Shown: positions 47,523 to 56,625, counted from the first letter of the stretch. The stretch is 64,000 nucleotides of DNA from Burkholderiales bacterium RIFCSPHIGHO2_12_FULL_63_20 (GCA_001770775.1 MESA01000033.1:16566-80565), one strand, 5' to 3'. Numbers and translations: made by a program. The notes: generated by a model from the sequence alone, not told the origin.

Positions 47523-48392
47523 TCAGCCCACCGGGTGGATGACCGTGAGCCAGGCCAGCAGGCCCAACACCTCGGTGACTTGCTGGGTGGCGCCCAGGGT
47601 GTCGCCGGTGAAGCCGCCCAGGCGGCGCTTGAACCAGCGCCAGCACACGATGCCGCCGATCAACATGGCCAGTGCCGCGCGCCCCAGCGCCGTCGTCAGC
47701 GTGCCGGTGGGCCAGCCCGATTGGGCCAGCCACAGCCACATGAGACCGGCGACGACCAGGGTCCAGGCTGTGGCGGCGATCACCTGCCCCCAGGTGGCCT
47801 GCAGGCCCAAGGGCTTGGCCTTGGCGTGCGCGAGGTCGCCGCCATAAGGCAGCAAACGGATCATCCACACGGCCATCAGACGGGAGCCCGTGTGACACCA
47901 GATCAGCGCCATCATGGTCCAGGCCAGCAGGACCTGGTGGATGTGGCTGCTCTGGGCGCTGTTCAACTCCCCCACCAGCGGCGTGGCCAGGGAACTCAGG
48001 GTGGCCGCTTTGAGCCCCAGCAGCAGGATCAGGCCCAGCGAGCCGTAGGAGCCGATGCGCGAATCCTTCATGATCTCCAGCGCCCGCTCGCGGCTGACGG
48101 TGCCGCCCAGCGCATCGCAGGTGTCTGCCCAGCCGTCTTCGTGAAAACCACCGGTGAGCCAGACCGTGAAGGCCATGGACAGCAGCACCGCCACGAGCGG
48201 AGGCCAGAAGGCCGCCGTGGTGGCGAGCGCCAGCGCGCCGGCCGTGCCCACCAGCGCACCGACCAGCGGAAAGTAGCGCTGGCAGGCCTGCAGCCAATCG
48301 GGGTGGTAGCCCACCCAGGCGGGCACGGGCACCCGCGTGAAGAACTGCAGGGCGATGAAGAACAGGCGGATTTCGTGGATCAGAAAACGCAT
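47523..48392 (-). CDS. cobS: Adenosylcobinamide-GDP ribazoletransferase (cobalamin synthase)
   Basis: The 289-residue integral membrane protein has about seven hydrophobic segments. The conserved GGFHEDGWADTCDALGG supplies the acidic metal-binding residues of CobS/CobV. It joins alpha-ribazole to adenosylcobinamide-GDP, the last step of B12 assembly, at the inner membrane. It begins MRFLIHEIRLFFIALQFFTRVPVP, which is typical. It lies between cobT (49 bp) and cobC (16 bp) in the operon. Confidence 0.94.
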   Translation of the reverse strand: MRFLIHEIRLFFIALQFFTRVPVPAWVGYHPDWLQACQRYFPLVGALVGTAGALALATTAAFWPPLVAVLLSMAFTVWLTGGFHEDGWADTCDALGGTVSRERALEIMKDSRIGSYGSLGLILLLGLKAATLSSLATPLVGELNSAQSSHIHQVLLAWTMMALIWCHTGSRLMAVWMIRLLPYGGDLAHAKAKPLGLQATWGQVIAATAWTLVVAGLMWLWLAQSGWPTGTLTTALGRAALAMLIGGIVCWRWFKRRLGGFTGDTLGATQQVTEVLGLLAWLTVIHPVG

Positions 48393-48441
48393 GGGGGCAG
48401 ACGTCCTTGTGGGTCAGACGGACTGAAGGGTGGAAGGCCGT

Positions 48442-49506
48442 TCAGCACGCCGCAGACTGTCCGGCGTCCGTGTCGGAATCACTGACACCGGCCCCGTCGA
48501 AGCTCGCCATCTCGCACAGGATCGCACAAGCTGAGGCCAGCAAGGGCCAGGCCAATGCCGCCCCGGAGCCTTCGCCCAGTCGCAAGCCGAGCTGCAACAG
48601 GGTCTGGGCCTCCAGATGGCGCAGCAAGGTGACGTGACCGGCTTCGTCCGACTGGTGGGAGAACACGCAACGCTGCAGCACCAAGGGCTGCAGACGCGCG
48701 GCCACGAGGACGGCGCTGGTGGTGATGAAGCCATCGACCAGGATGACACGGTTCTCTGCGGCGGCCTGCAACACGGCGCCCACCATCTGCGCGATTTCGA
48801 AGCCCCCGAAGGCCGCCAAGGCCGCCAGCGGTGACGTTGCTTCAGGATGACGTGCCAGGACTTCTTGCAGCACGGCGCGCTTGTGCGCCAGCGCGCCGTC
48901 ATCCAGGCCCGTGCCACGGCCCGTGCAGACATCGAGAGACTCGCCCGTCAGGCGGGCCATCAGCAGCGAGGCACTGGAGGTGTTGCCAATGCCCATCTCG
49001 CCCAGCAGCAGCGCGTTGCCGGGCAAGTCGCGCACCAGCTCCTGGCCGTGGCGCAAGGCCGCCTCGCACTGCGAGTCACTCATGGCTGCCTGCGCCGAGC
49101 AGTCTGCCGTGCCGGGTGCGACCTTGCGGATCTGCAATCCCGAGCGGGGCGCAAAATCATGTGCCACCCCGGCATCGACCACGGTCATGGCCACACCGTG
49201 CTGGCGACACAGCACGCTGACCGCCGCGCCGCCGGCCAGAAAGTTCTCGACCATCTGCCAGGTGACGTCACTCGGATAGGCCGACACACCACGGGCCGTC
49301 AGGCCGTGGTCACCGGCAAAGACCACCATCTGAGGCGCCACCAGGCGAGGCTGCTCGCTGCGCAACACCATGCCGATGCGATGGGCCAGGGCCTCCAGAC
49401 GGCCCAGCGCCCCGATGGGCTTGGTCTTGCGGTCGATGAGGTGATGCAGGCGTGCGGACAGGGCCGTGTCGCGCAGGTCGGTGATCAGGGGCAGCTCAAA
49501 GTTCAT
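48442..49506 (-). CDS. cobT: Nicotinate-nucleotide--dimethylbenzimidazole phosphoribosyltransferase
   Basis: The 354-residue protein activates the lower ligand of cobalamin to alpha-ribazole phosphate. Visible family blocks are KPIGALGRLEALA, VFAGDHGLTARGVSAYP, GEMGIGNTSSASLL and the catalytic-Glu region in the last third. ATG 49506 starts 12 bp after the cobO stop. It has the expected length (E. coli 359) and position among nucleotide-loop assembly genes. Confidence 0.95.
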   Translation of the reverse strand: MNFELPLITDLRDTALSARLHHLIDRKTKPIGALGRLEALAHRIGMVLRSEQPRLVAPQMVVFAGDHGLTARGVSAYPSDVTWQMVENFLAGGAAVSVLCRQHGVAMTVVDAGVAHDFAPRSGLQIRKVAPGTADCSAQAAMSDSQCEAALRHGQELVRDLPGNALLLGEMGIGNTSSASLLMARLTGESLDVCTGRGTGLDDGALAHKRAVLQEVLARHPEATSPLAALAAFGGFEIAQMVGAVLQAAAENRVILVDGFITTSAVLVAARLQPLVLQRCVFSHQSDEAGHVTLLRHLEAQTLLQLGLRLGEGSGAALAWPLLASACAILCEMASFDGAGVSDSDTDAGQSAAC

Positions 49507-49518
49507 GATGGCACCGGG

Positions 49519-50088
49519 TCAGTCTTCAATGCCGCGCTGTGCCGGGATGCCGGCCTCGTAAGCGTGCTTGATCTTCTTGACCTCGCTGACGGTGTCGGCG
49601 ATCTCGATGATCTCGGGCGGGCAGTCACGCCCGGTCAGGACCACGTGGACTTCTTTGGGGCGGTTCTTCAAGGTCTGCACCACCTCGTCGATGGGCACCC
49701 AGCCGTAGATGAGCGGGTAGGTCAGCTCGTCCAGCACCACCAGGAAGTGCTCACCGCTGGTGATGGCGGCCGCCGCACGTTGCCAGCCTTCGCGGGCCAG
49801 TTGCGCCGAACGCTCCAGGTCCTTGCTCTTCCAGCTGAAACCGTCGCCCAGCCCTTCGATAGGGATGCCCAGTTGCTCGAAGGCGCGGTGCTCGCCAAAG
49901 CGGGCCGAGGGCACCTTCATGAACTGGAAGATGCGCACGGCTTTGCCACGGCCAAAGGCGCGCAGGGCCAGACCGAAGGCGGCCGTGCTCTTGCCCTTGC
50001 CATCGCCGGTGTTGACGATCAGGAGACCGCGACGCTCGGCGTGTTCACGTTGCTGAGGGGCTTCGGTGGGGGGATTCTGGATGTCCAT
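49519..50088 (-). CDS. cobO: Corrinoid adenosyltransferase (CobA/CobO type)
   Basis: The 189-residue CobA/BtuR/CobO-family enzyme transfers the adenosyl group of ATP to cob(I)yrinate or cobinamide. It has the P-loop [14 protein letters not shown], and [11 protein letters not shown] and [11 protein letters not shown] blocks. It belongs to the operon between btuD (26 bp) and cobT (12 bp). It matches CobO/CobA (about 196-200 residues), not PduO. In a salvage context it adenosylates imported corrinoids. Confidence 0.94.
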   Translation of the reverse strand: MDIQNPPTEAPQQREHAERRGLLIVNTGDGKGKSTAAFGLALRAFGRGKAVRIFQFMKVPSARFGEHRAFEQLGIPIEGLGDGFSWKSKDLERSAQLAREGWQRAAAAITSGEHFLVVLDELTYPLIYGWVPIDEVVQTLKNRPKEVHVVLTGRDCPPEIIEIADTVSEVKKIKHAYEAGIPAQRGIED

Positions 50089-50114
50089 GAAGAAGGTACC
50101 GTAAGGAAATGAGG

Positions 50115-50888
50115 TTAGAACTGTGGCAAGACCACCCAGCGATCGTCGACACGGGTGATGGCCACAGCATGGTCAAAAACTGATTCCAGTGCGCGATGCA
50201 CGCTCGGGTCATCGCGCGCTCCCTGCGTGAGGATCTGCCCCTCCCGCATGATCGCCAGTTCATCGGCCTGCAAGGCCAGGGGCAACTCATGCAGGACGCT
50301 GATCACGCTGCGCCCCAGGCTGGCCTCGCGTCGCAGCACCTGTGCCAACAAACGCTGGTGCGGTGCATCGAGGTGGGCGACCGGCTCATCCAGCAACATC
50401 ACGGGGGCCTGGACAGCCAGGGCACGCGCCAGGCTGACACGCTGACGTTCCCCGCCCGAGAGCGCGCCCCAGCTCCGCTGAGAGGCCCAGACCATGTCGG
50501 TATCTTGCAGCGCCTGCTCGATGGCCTGACGGTCAACGGCTCGCTCACCGGCCACACCCAGCCAGCCTTGGTAGGGCAAACGCCCCAACGACACGGCATC
50601 ACGCACGGACATGTCCGGGTCGGCCACCACATCCTGGCCCATCCAGGACATGGCCCGCGCACGCTGACGCACCGACCAGTCGGACAGACGACGTCCTTGC
50701 AGAGTGACCTCCCCGGCGGCGGGCTTGAGCAGACCCGCCATGCATCGCATGAGCGTGGACTTGCCCGCACCATTGGGACCGACCAAGGCCACCCAACGCC
50801 CCGCTTTGACGCTGAGGGTCGCGTCGTTCAGCACGCGGCGTTCACCGAATCGGACCTGCAGGCCGCGAGCTTGCAACATCGGGCTCAT
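50115..50888 (-). CDS. btuD: Vitamin B12 ABC transporter ATPase
   Basis: The 257-residue ABC ATPase has Walker A GPNGAGKS, signature LSGGERQR, Walker [13 protein letters not shown] and the H-loop in VISVLHEL. It drives B12 import by BtuC at the inner membrane. ATG 50888 overlaps the btuC stop by 4 bp (ATGA). The FecCD-type permease and BtuF-type binding protein genes upstream, plus cob genes all round, identify it as BtuD rather than a siderophore ATPase. Confidence 0.92.
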   Translation of the reverse strand: MSPMLQARGLQVRFGERRVLNDATLSVKAGRWVALVGPNGAGKSTLMRCMAGLLKPAAGEVTLQGRRLSDWSVRQRARAMSWMGQDVVADPDMSVRDAVSLGRLPYQGWLGVAGERAVDRQAIEQALQDTDMVWASQRSWGALSGGERQRVSLARALAVQAPVMLLDEPVAHLDAPHQRLLAQVLRREASLGRSVISVLHELPLALQADELAIMREGQILTQGARDDPSVHRALESVFDHAVAITRVDDRWVVLPQF

Positions 50889-51886
50889 GCGCGCCTCCGA
50901 TGCAACAACCACAACAGGTAGGTGCCACCCAGCACGGCGGTCAACACGCCGACCGGCAACTCCTGCGGTGCCAGCACCAGACGTGACAGCACGTCGGCCG
51001 CTGCCAGCAGCACCGCCCCCATGAGCGTTGAAAGGGACAGCAGCGCGCCGTGCCTGGCTCCGGCGCGGGAACGCACCAGATGCGGTGCCACCAACCCCAC
51101 AAACGCCACCAGGCCAGCCTGAGCCACCGCAGCACCTGTGCTCAGCGCCAACACTCCCACCAGTACCGCCCGTGTCAGCCCCAGCGGAATGCCCAAAGTA
51201 CGGGCAACGTCTTCACCCAGGCTCAAGGCGTCCAGAACCCTGGACAGCACCATCGCCACAGGCAGCGTCAAGCACAGCACGGCCGCCATCACGCCACACG
51301 CCTGCCAGCTCAGCAAGGCAGTGTGGCCCAACATGAACGCCTGCATGATTCGCCAGGCCGGGGCGGACCACACCATCAGCAACTGGGTCAAGGCCCCCAA
51401 CACGACGCCCACCACCACGCCGCCCAACAACAGGCGCATGGTGTGAGCCGCACCGCGTGCCAGCATCAAGGTCAGAGACACCCCGCTCACGGCCCCCACA
51501 AAGGCCACGCCCGTCAGGCCCATGCGCCCCACGGTGGACGAGATGAGCGCATCCGGCATGCCGAACGACAGCATCAACGCCATCCCGAGCGCCGCGCCTG
51601 ACGAGCTGCCCAGCAAATATGGTTCGGCCAAGGGATTGCGAAACAGGCCCTGCGCCACCGCACCGCCCAGCCCCAGCAACGCCCCCACCAGCATGGCACC
51701 CAAGGTGCGGGGCGCCCGGATCTCCCAGACGATCTGGCTCAGACCTACGTTCGTCGATGCCTCCCAGGGCGATTGCCAGCCTGAGCTGCCAATGGACAAG
51801 CCAACGAGGCCCAACAAAACCAGCGCCAGGATCAGCCCCGCCAGGGTCATGCGAGCCGGCGACACCCGCGTCGTGTCGCCGCTCAT
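50885..51886 (-). CDS. btuC: Vitamin B12 ABC transporter permease
   Basis: The 333-residue FecCD/BtuC-family permease has about ten transmembrane helices. Motifs are WEIRAPRTLGAMLVGALLGLGG (split for length at 20), GSSSGAALG and the EAA-like loop LSLGEDVARTLGI. ATG 51886 overlaps the btuF stop in an ATGA; the frame is open back to 52135, but that part is antisense to nothing in the family. BtuCD take up cobalamin from the periplasm. Confidence 0.91.
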   Translation of the reverse strand: MSGDTTRVSPARMTLAGLILALVLLGLVGLSIGSSGWQSPWEASTNVGLSQIVWEIRAPRTLGAMLVGALLGLGGAVAQGLFRNPLAEPYLLGSSSGAALGMALMLSFGMPDALISSTVGRMGLTGVAFVGAVSGVSLTLMLARGAAHTMRLLLGGVVVGVVLGALTQLLMVWSAPAWRIMQAFMLGHTALLSWQACGVMAAVLCLTLPVAMVLSRVLDALSLGEDVARTLGIPLGLTRAVLVGVLALSTGAAVAQAGLVAFVGLVAPHLVRSRAGARHGALLSLSTLMGAVLLAAADVLSRLVLAPQELPVGVLTAVLGGTYLLWLLHRRRA

Positions 51887-52773
51887 CGACGGCCTCCGGC
51901 TGGGGCCAGACATCGTGCGAGCACCTGGGCGGCAGCGCCCAGACGTGGCCCAGGTCGTGATAACACGTCGTACTCCACTGGCGGCATCGCGCAAATGCGC
52001 CCATGCCGCACCGCTTTCATCTGTGACCAGCCGGGACGCCGCACCAGGCCTTCTGCCTCGGTGGCGGACAGCATGATCAGATCGGGCTGAGCCCGCACCA
52101 CGAATTCGGGATTCAATTTGGGAAATGGCCCCCACTGAGCGGACACCACATTGACCGCGCCCAGCCTCGTCAACAACTGCCCGATGTACGAGGACTCCCC
52201 CGCCGCGTACAGGGCGCTGCTGACCTCGAAGTAGACCCTGGTGCCGCGTGCAGAGGGTGGCACCATGGCCTGGGCTTTGCGGATGTCAGACTCGATGAGT
52301 TGCCACTGCACAGCGGCCTGTTGTGGCACGCCCAGCAAAGCCGCCACCTTGGTCAACAGTCGCTGGACCTGTGGCAGATCCTCAGCGTCCAGTTCCGCCA
52401 CGGTCAGGCCGAGTGCGCGCAGGCGAGCCGCCAGCCTGTTCGAAGAAGAGAGCAAAACCAGATCAGGCCGCTGCGCCAGAATCAACTCCAGGTTGGCATC
52501 GTCCAAACCGCCGAGTTTGGGCAGACGTCGCACGGCCTCTGGCCAGTTGGACCACCGGTCGGTGGCCACCAGTCGCCCGCAGGCACCGAGCACACACACC
52601 GACTCGGTCAAGGACGGCAACAGCGAGACAATGCGTTGCGGTGGGGCGGCCAGGGTCACCTTGGCACCCTGGTCATCGACCACATTGATCGCCGCATGTG
52701 CCGGCAGCACCAGCATCAGGCAGAGCCACCACATCGCCAGCACGCGAAACCAGAACGACCAGCCCATCGTCAT
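51883..52773 (-). CDS. btuF: Periplasmic vitamin B12-binding protein
   Basis: The 296-residue protein has an N-terminal signal peptide (MTMGWSFWFRVLAMWW, cleavage near AHAA) and a helical-backbone metal/B12-binding domain. VDDQGAKVTLAAPPQRIVSL is the usual first strand region, and LDDANLELILAQRPDLVL follows. It delivers B12 to BtuCD. ATG 52773 overlaps the cobU stop by 4 bp (ATGA), which decides the start over ATG 52851. It is co-translated with cobU. Confidence 0.91.
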   Translation of the reverse strand: MTMGWSFWFRVLAMWWLCLMLVLPAHAAINVVDDQGAKVTLAAPPQRIVSLLPSLTESVCVLGACGRLVATDRWSNWPEAVRRLPKLGGLDDANLELILAQRPDLVLLSSSNRLAARLRALGLTVAELDAEDLPQVQRLLTKVAALLGVPQQAAVQWQLIESDIRKAQAMVPPSARGTRVYFEVSSALYAAGESSYIGQLLTRLGAVNVVSAQWGPFPKLNPEFVVRAQPDLIMLSATEAEGLVRRPGWSQMKAVRHGRICAMPPVEYDVLSRPGPRLGAAAQVLARCLAPAGGRR

Positions 52774-53345
52774 GGCAAATCCACCTGCGCAGGGTCCACC
52801 GGACGCGTCCATGCCTGACCGGCCACCATCAAGGTGACCTGTTGACAGCATCGGGCCACCGCCTGGTTGAGCCAGCCCAGTTCGTCGACAAACGCACGAA
52901 CGGACGCCGACATCGGGCTGATGCCCCAGCCCACTTCATTCGACACCAACACCACGGGCGAACGCAGTCCCTGCAAGGTTTGCAGCATCTCATCCCGTTC
53001 ATGCCGCCATGCCGCCAGGTCCGGCTCGCCCTGCAAAGGCATCAACCAGTTGGTCAGCCACAGGGTCAGGCAATCGACCACCAGCAGATGGCCATCGCCC
53101 GCCTGTGCATGCAAGGTCTCGCTGAGGTGTAGCGGACACTCCACCGTGGCCACACCCATGGGACGTTCCGCCCGGTGACGGGCAATGCGGGCACGCATTT
53201 CCTCATCGCCAGGCAAAGCGGTCGCCACCACCGTCACCCGATGGTGGGCAGACGCAGCCAGCCATTGACGCGCCAGCCGTTCAGCCTGACGCGACTTGCC
53301 ACTGCGTTGACCGCCCACAATGAGTTGGTGAGGCGAGAGGCTCAT
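52770..53345 (-). CDS. cobU: Adenosylcobinamide kinase / adenosylcobinamide-phosphate guanylyltransferase
   Basis: The 191-residue enzyme phosphorylates adenosylcobinamide and adds GMP from GTP. Walker A is GGQRSGKSRQAE, and the conserved VVDCLTLWLTNWL and VSNEVGWGISP blocks are intact. It begins 1 bp before the end region of btuB (53347), so it follows btuB directly and overlaps btuF by 4 bp. It is the first nucleotide-loop gene of the operon. Confidence 0.95.
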   Translation of the reverse strand: MSLSPHQLIVGGQRSGKSRQAERLARQWLAASAHHRVTVVATALPGDEEMRARIARHRAERPMGVATVECPLHLSETLHAQAGDGHLLVVDCLTLWLTNWLMPLQGEPDLAAWRHERDEMLQTLQGLRSPVVLVSNEVGWGISPMSASVRAFVDELGWLNQAVARCCQQVTLMVAGQAWTRPVDPAQVDLP

Positions 53346-53346
53346 G

Positions 53347-55326
53347 TCAGAACTGACGTGACACGGTGAACTTCAGGGCACGGCCGCTGTAGGGGTACAC
53401 CGACGGCTCACCACACATGAAGGAGTAAGCGTAGTTGTAGCCCTTCTCATCCATGAGGTTCGTTCCGGACAAGGCCAGCGTCCAGACCTTGTCGGTCCAT
53501 CCATAACGGGCGTCCAGCAAGGTTGATGAAGGCACGCGGCGCGAGCACGTGTTGGCCTCGTCGCCACCCGGTCGCATCGACGACAGGAACTGCGCGCCGA
53601 CATCCAGTGTCTGACGGTCATCCATACGCCAAGCCACACGGACCGTGGCGGTATGAGGCGCCACCAGAATCATGTCCTTGCCGGCATTGACGCCTTCGCG
53701 ATAACGCGCCGTCAGTTGCTGCCAGGTACCTGACAAGACCACATCACGTGTGACAGACCAGCGCCCTTCAATCTCCACGCCGCGGCGGCGGGTCGGGTCG
53801 ATGTTGGTGTTGGCATAAACCACGTTGTCAAAAGCGATCTCATCGTCTGTTTCCTGGCCGAAATAGCGAACAGCGGCAGAGTGCCCCGCCTGTGCCCACT
53901 TCAGGCCAATTTCCTGATCGCGATTGCGCTGCGGGCGCAGTGCGGCACTGGCAGGGGTCGAGCGATTCTCGTCGACATTGGGAAGCCGATAGGAAGTCGC
54001 CGCACGCACATAGGCATCCAGCCCCTTGAGAAGAGTCTGATTCACACCCAACTCACCCGCATGCAACTTGTCATCGCGGTTGTACTTCAGCGGCGCCAGG
54101 AACCAATCCGGATCCCCAGGATAGTCGTCTCGCTTGTTCACGCGCTCCTCACGCCACCCGACGCTGACGCGTGTCTGGGTGGGCAAGGTGATGTCAGCAT
54201 GTGTAAAGAACGCCTTGTTCTCCTGCTGCCCCACCTCTTTGCCTGCGGCGCCCGACTTGTCAAAGTCCCAACCTTGCCAGTCCAGTCCAGCAACCGCTTT
54301 GACACCGATTTCACCATGTTGACGGTCGTAGATCACTCGAGGCGACACTTGCGCCTGTTCGCTGCTCGAGGCCACGCGCGGCGAACCGTAGGAGACATAC
54401 TGGTAATCCGATTCACGGTAACGCTGCCCCACATCAAGCTGCACGGTCCAGGCGCCTTGCTGGTAGCTCAAGTTGCCCAGATAACGGGTTTCCTGGTTAT
54501 TCGCATCGTCATCCGGCGAGAGGGTTTGCCGTGGGTTTTGCTTGAACTGGCTCAAGCTAAGCGAGCCCGGCAAACGTGCGTACTGGTCCTCGTGCAGGAC
54601 ACGCAAGCCCGCGCGCCAGCCGCCTTGCTGCCACTGCACGCCCACCGAACCCGAGTCTTGCTTGTAGGCACTGTTGTCACGGTAACCATCCGTTCGAACG
54701 CGACGTGCCGAAGCATCCACATTCCACGCACCCTGACCCCATGCAGCATCAGCCTGCGCCTCATGCGCACCGAACGATGCGACCGATGCACTCAAGCGAG
54801 CGGAGCGCTCGTTGCGCTCGCCACGCTTGAGGATGATGTTGATGGCGCCCGCTGAAGCGCCCTCGCCCCACAAGACGCTGGAACCACCGCGAACAATCTC
54901 GATGCGATCAATCAGCGACAGCGGGATGGCGCTCATGCGCGCGGACAGGTTTTCGTTTTCGCTGATCCGGATACCGTCAATCAGCACCACCACGTTCGCA
55001 CTGGCTGCTTCGCCGTAGCCTCGCAGGTCCAACAGCTGCTCTCGTCCACCAGAGAGATCAGAGCGAGACGCCACACCGGCCAGTTTGCGAACCGCTTCGT
55101 TGGCATCAGACACGCCTGCGCGCTGCATCTGCTCGGCCGTGATGACCGTGGCGCCAATGGCGGCAGTCTGCAACAACCCTTCCATGCGAGACGCCGTCAC
55201 CACCACCGGTGCCACAGCGTCTTCGGCCTGGGCCCCCACATGAAACGCAGACAAAGCCAAACCGCACGCCACAGCCAATGCCGAACGCGCACCAGGTGCC
55301 ACACGCACCGAGTTCAAAGAAAACAT
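53347..55326 (-). CDS. btuB: TonB-dependent vitamin B12 outer-membrane receptor
   Basis: The 659-residue TonB-dependent receptor has a signal peptide (cleavage near AFHVGAQA) and a TonB-box-like segment (VAPVVVTASR). A plug domain (VLIDGIRISENENLS, RIEIVRGGSSVLWGEGA) and a C-terminal barrel ending in aromatic KFTVSRQF complete it. It is longer than E. coli BtuB (614). Identity rests on its place first in a B12 operon, under a cobalamin riboswitch. ATG 55326 was chosen because the open extension to 55566 is riboswitch sequence. Confidence 0.92.
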   Translation of the reverse strand: MFSLNSVRVAPGARSALAVACGLALSAFHVGAQAEDAVAPVVVTASRMEGLLQTAAIGATVITAEQMQRAGVSDANEAVRKLAGVASRSDLSGGREQLLDLRGYGEAASANVVVLIDGIRISENENLSARMSAIPLSLIDRIEIVRGGSSVLWGEGASAGAINIILKRGERNERSARLSASVASFGAHEAQADAAWGQGAWNVDASARRVRTDGYRDNSAYKQDSGSVGVQWQQGGWRAGLRVLHEDQYARLPGSLSLSQFKQNPRQTLSPDDDANNQETRYLGNLSYQQGAWTVQLDVGQRYRESDYQYVSYGSPRVASSSEQAQVSPRVIYDRQHGEIGVKAVAGLDWQGWDFDKSGAAGKEVGQQENKAFFTHADITLPTQTRVSVGWREERVNKRDDYPGDPDWFLAPLKYNRDDKLHAGELGVNQTLLKGLDAYVRAATSYRLPNVDENRSTPASAALRPQRNRDQEIGLKWAQAGHSAAVRYFGQETDDEIAFDNVVYANTNIDPTRRRGVEIEGRWSVTRDVVLSGTWQQLTARYREGVNAGKDMILVAPHTATVRVAWRMDDRQTLDVGAQFLSSMRPGGDEANTCSRRVPSSTLLDARYGWTDKVWTLALSGTNLMDEKGYNYAYSFMCGEPSVYPYSGRALKFTVSRQF

Positions 55327-55411
55327 GATTGGAATCAAGAGACAAGTGCCCTGCCGGCGTCCCCGCAGGCTGTGGGCGAAACGACCAGGCCCACGCAAGC
55401 AGACCTGTCCC

Positions 55412-55622
55412 TCGTTGGCCGGTATCCGGGCTGGGCGATTGCAACCTGTGAGACCTTCCCAGATCTGTTTCAGACCCAGTGGCAGAGAGCACAAGCGGAG
55501 GTGCCGGGATGAACCCGGCGACTCGATCGCCGACCGTTGCGGGGGCAGCGCAGTTCGGGTGGGCATCGTGGAGACGACACGCCCTACTGCTTCCCGTTTA
55601 ACTGCACCGAGTGAACCTCGGC
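55412..55622 (-). promoter_or_regulatory. Cobalamin riboswitch
   Basis: On the minus strand the conserved elements occur in order: GGTGCAGTTAAACGGGAAGC, then GCTGCCCCCGCAACGGTCGG, then GCCACTGGG, GGGAAGG and the B12 box AGCCCGGATACCGGCC (55417-55432). This is the layout of the cobalamin aptamer. It lies 86 nt before btuB and covers most of the 384-bp gap 55327-55710. B12 should shut down the nine-gene operon, either at translation of btuB or by termination; no clear terminator hairpin was seen. Confidence 0.95.
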
Positions 55623-55640
55623 GCGAGCACCAACAAGCTG

Positions 55641-55661
55641 CATTGTAAGGCGCCTACAATG
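55641..55661. promoter_or_regulatory. Palindrome giving -10 boxes to divergent transcripts
   Basis: CATTGTA-AGGCGCC-TACAATG is symmetric and carries TACAAT on both strands (55655-55660 plus, 55642-55647 minus). A minus-strand start near 55635 would run straight into the riboswitch, and a plus-strand start would serve the zapB-like gene. The -35 boxes are weak on both sides. Confidence 0.5.
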
Positions 55662-55710
55662 TTTGACTTGCCCTGGCCGCTCGCGCCCCACCTCAGGTTG
55701 ACGCCCCTCA

Positions 55711-55947
55711 ATGTCCAGAATTGACGAACTCACGGACCGCATCGAGCGCCTGCTGCTGCGCCACGAAGAATTGCGACGCACCAACGCCTTGTTGCAGCAG
55801 CAACTGACCGTGACCACGCAGGAGCGCGACTCCCTGCGCGCGCGCCTGTCCGCCGCTCGCTCGCGCATCGACGCGCTGATCGACAAGCTGCCCCAGGTGG
55901 CCGGTTCGATGCTGGCCGAGCCCGACGACGACCTGCCCAAGACCTGA
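55711..55947 (+). CDS. ZapB-like coiled-coil protein (TIGR02449 type)
   Basis: The 78-residue, mostly helical protein has a heptad-like coiled coil (ERLLLRHEELRRTNALLQQQ) and an acidic end (PDDDLPKT). It matches the small TIGR02449-type proteins encoded upstream of zapA. A role in Z-ring assembly like ZapB is likely but not shown. It begins with ATG 55711 and is followed 5 bp later by zapA. Confidence 0.8.
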   Translation: MSRIDELTDRIERLLLRHEELRRTNALLQQQLTVTTQERDSLRARLSAARSRIDALIDKLPQVAGSMLAEPDDDLPKT

Positions 55948-55952
55948 TCGCC

Positions 55953-56282
55953 ATGAAGCAAATCGAAGTTTCCATCATGGGGCAGAGCTATCTGCTGGGC
56001 TGCCCTGACGGCGGTGAAGAGCGTTTGCGCGAAGCGGTGGCGCAGGTCGACCGCGAAATGTGCGCCATCCGAGACAGCGGCAAGCTCAAGGCCCGCGAGC
56101 GCATCGCGGTGCTGGCGGCGCTGAACCTGGCCTACATCCTGACCGACCGCCCCGCCCAGGCCACGGCGACCTCCGCAGCCCCCTCCCGCACCGCCGATGA
56201 GACCCTGCCGGCCCCCGAATACCTGGACCAACTCATCCAGCGCCTGGACCAGGCACTCGACAGCGACGGCCATCTGATCTGA
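55953..56282 (+). CDS. zapA: Cell division protein ZapA
   Basis: The 109-residue protein has the ZapA start MKQIEVSIMGQSYLLGCPDG, then VAQVDREM and LAALNLAYIL, the typical family blocks. It binds FtsZ and strengthens Z-ring bundling. The 6S RNA gene lies directly downstream, as in many proteobacteria. The C-terminal coiled coil is short and follows a Pro/Ala-rich linker. Confidence 0.92.
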   Translation: MKQIEVSIMGQSYLLGCPDGGEERLREAVAQVDREMCAIRDSGKLKARERIAVLAALNLAYILTDRPAQATATSAAPSRTADETLPAPEYLDQLIQRLDQALDSDGHLI

Positions 56283-56327
56283 GCCTGTCAAAGGCCCTGA
56301 GCTGGTGTGGCTTGTGTGCGTTTTGCA

Positions 56328-56356
56328 CGGACACCACGGGCGATTCGCCGTAGAAT
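56328..56356 (+). promoter_or_regulatory. Promoter of 6S RNA
   Basis: CGGACA (56328-56333) and TAGAAT (56351-56356) are 17 bp apart, with the predicted start near 56363. It lies 45 bp after the zapA stop. Confidence 0.65.
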
Positions 56357-56361
56357 AAAAG

Positions 56362-56538
56362 CGTTCGTCGCGTTCGTGGTTGCTTCTATTTCCTTGAACC
56401 GATGCTCATTGAGCCAGGGCTTGGAATATTGCGGCGCGGGCGTGATCATCTCGCGTCAGATGAACCCGAAGTGCTGCTGACCTCGCCCACCTGAATCCCC
56501 CTGGGTTCAGGAATGCGGCAACCAGTGCGCGGCGAACA
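56362..56538 (+). ncRNA. ssrS: 6S RNA
   Basis: This region of about 177 nt fits 6S RNA by place (after zapA), length and fold. The 5' end GTTCGTCGCG-x-TCGTGGTTGC pairs with the 3' segment GCAACCAGTGCGCGGCGAAC as a closing stem, interrupted by small bulges. Two internal stretches, CCTTGAACCGATG and GATGAACCCGAAGTG, together with CCTGAATCCCCCTGGGTTCAGG, are typical of betaproteobacterial 6S RNA. 6S RNA binds the sigma-70 holoenzyme as an open-promoter mimic. Ends are estimates. Confidence 0.85.
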
Positions 56539-56549
56539 CCTCATACGAC

Positions 56550-56586
56550 AACGGCCAGACCCTGCAACAGGTTCTGGCCGTTTTTC
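56550..56586 (+). terminator. Terminator after 6S RNA
   Basis: The stem AACGGCCAGA / TCTGGCCGTT, with an inner CC/GG pair and an 8-9-nt loop, runs into TTTTT. It lies about 12 bp after the 6S RNA end and 40 bp before the convergent GGDEF gene. Confidence 0.88.
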
Positions 56587-56625
56587 ATGGTGGATTCGAC
56601 GCCCGTGCGGGCGCCCAGGAGGGCC

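Noticed and set aside
55327..55566. An 80-residue N-terminal extension of BtuB.
   Set aside because: This stretch is the riboswitch and leader, and the signal peptide begins only at ATG 55326.
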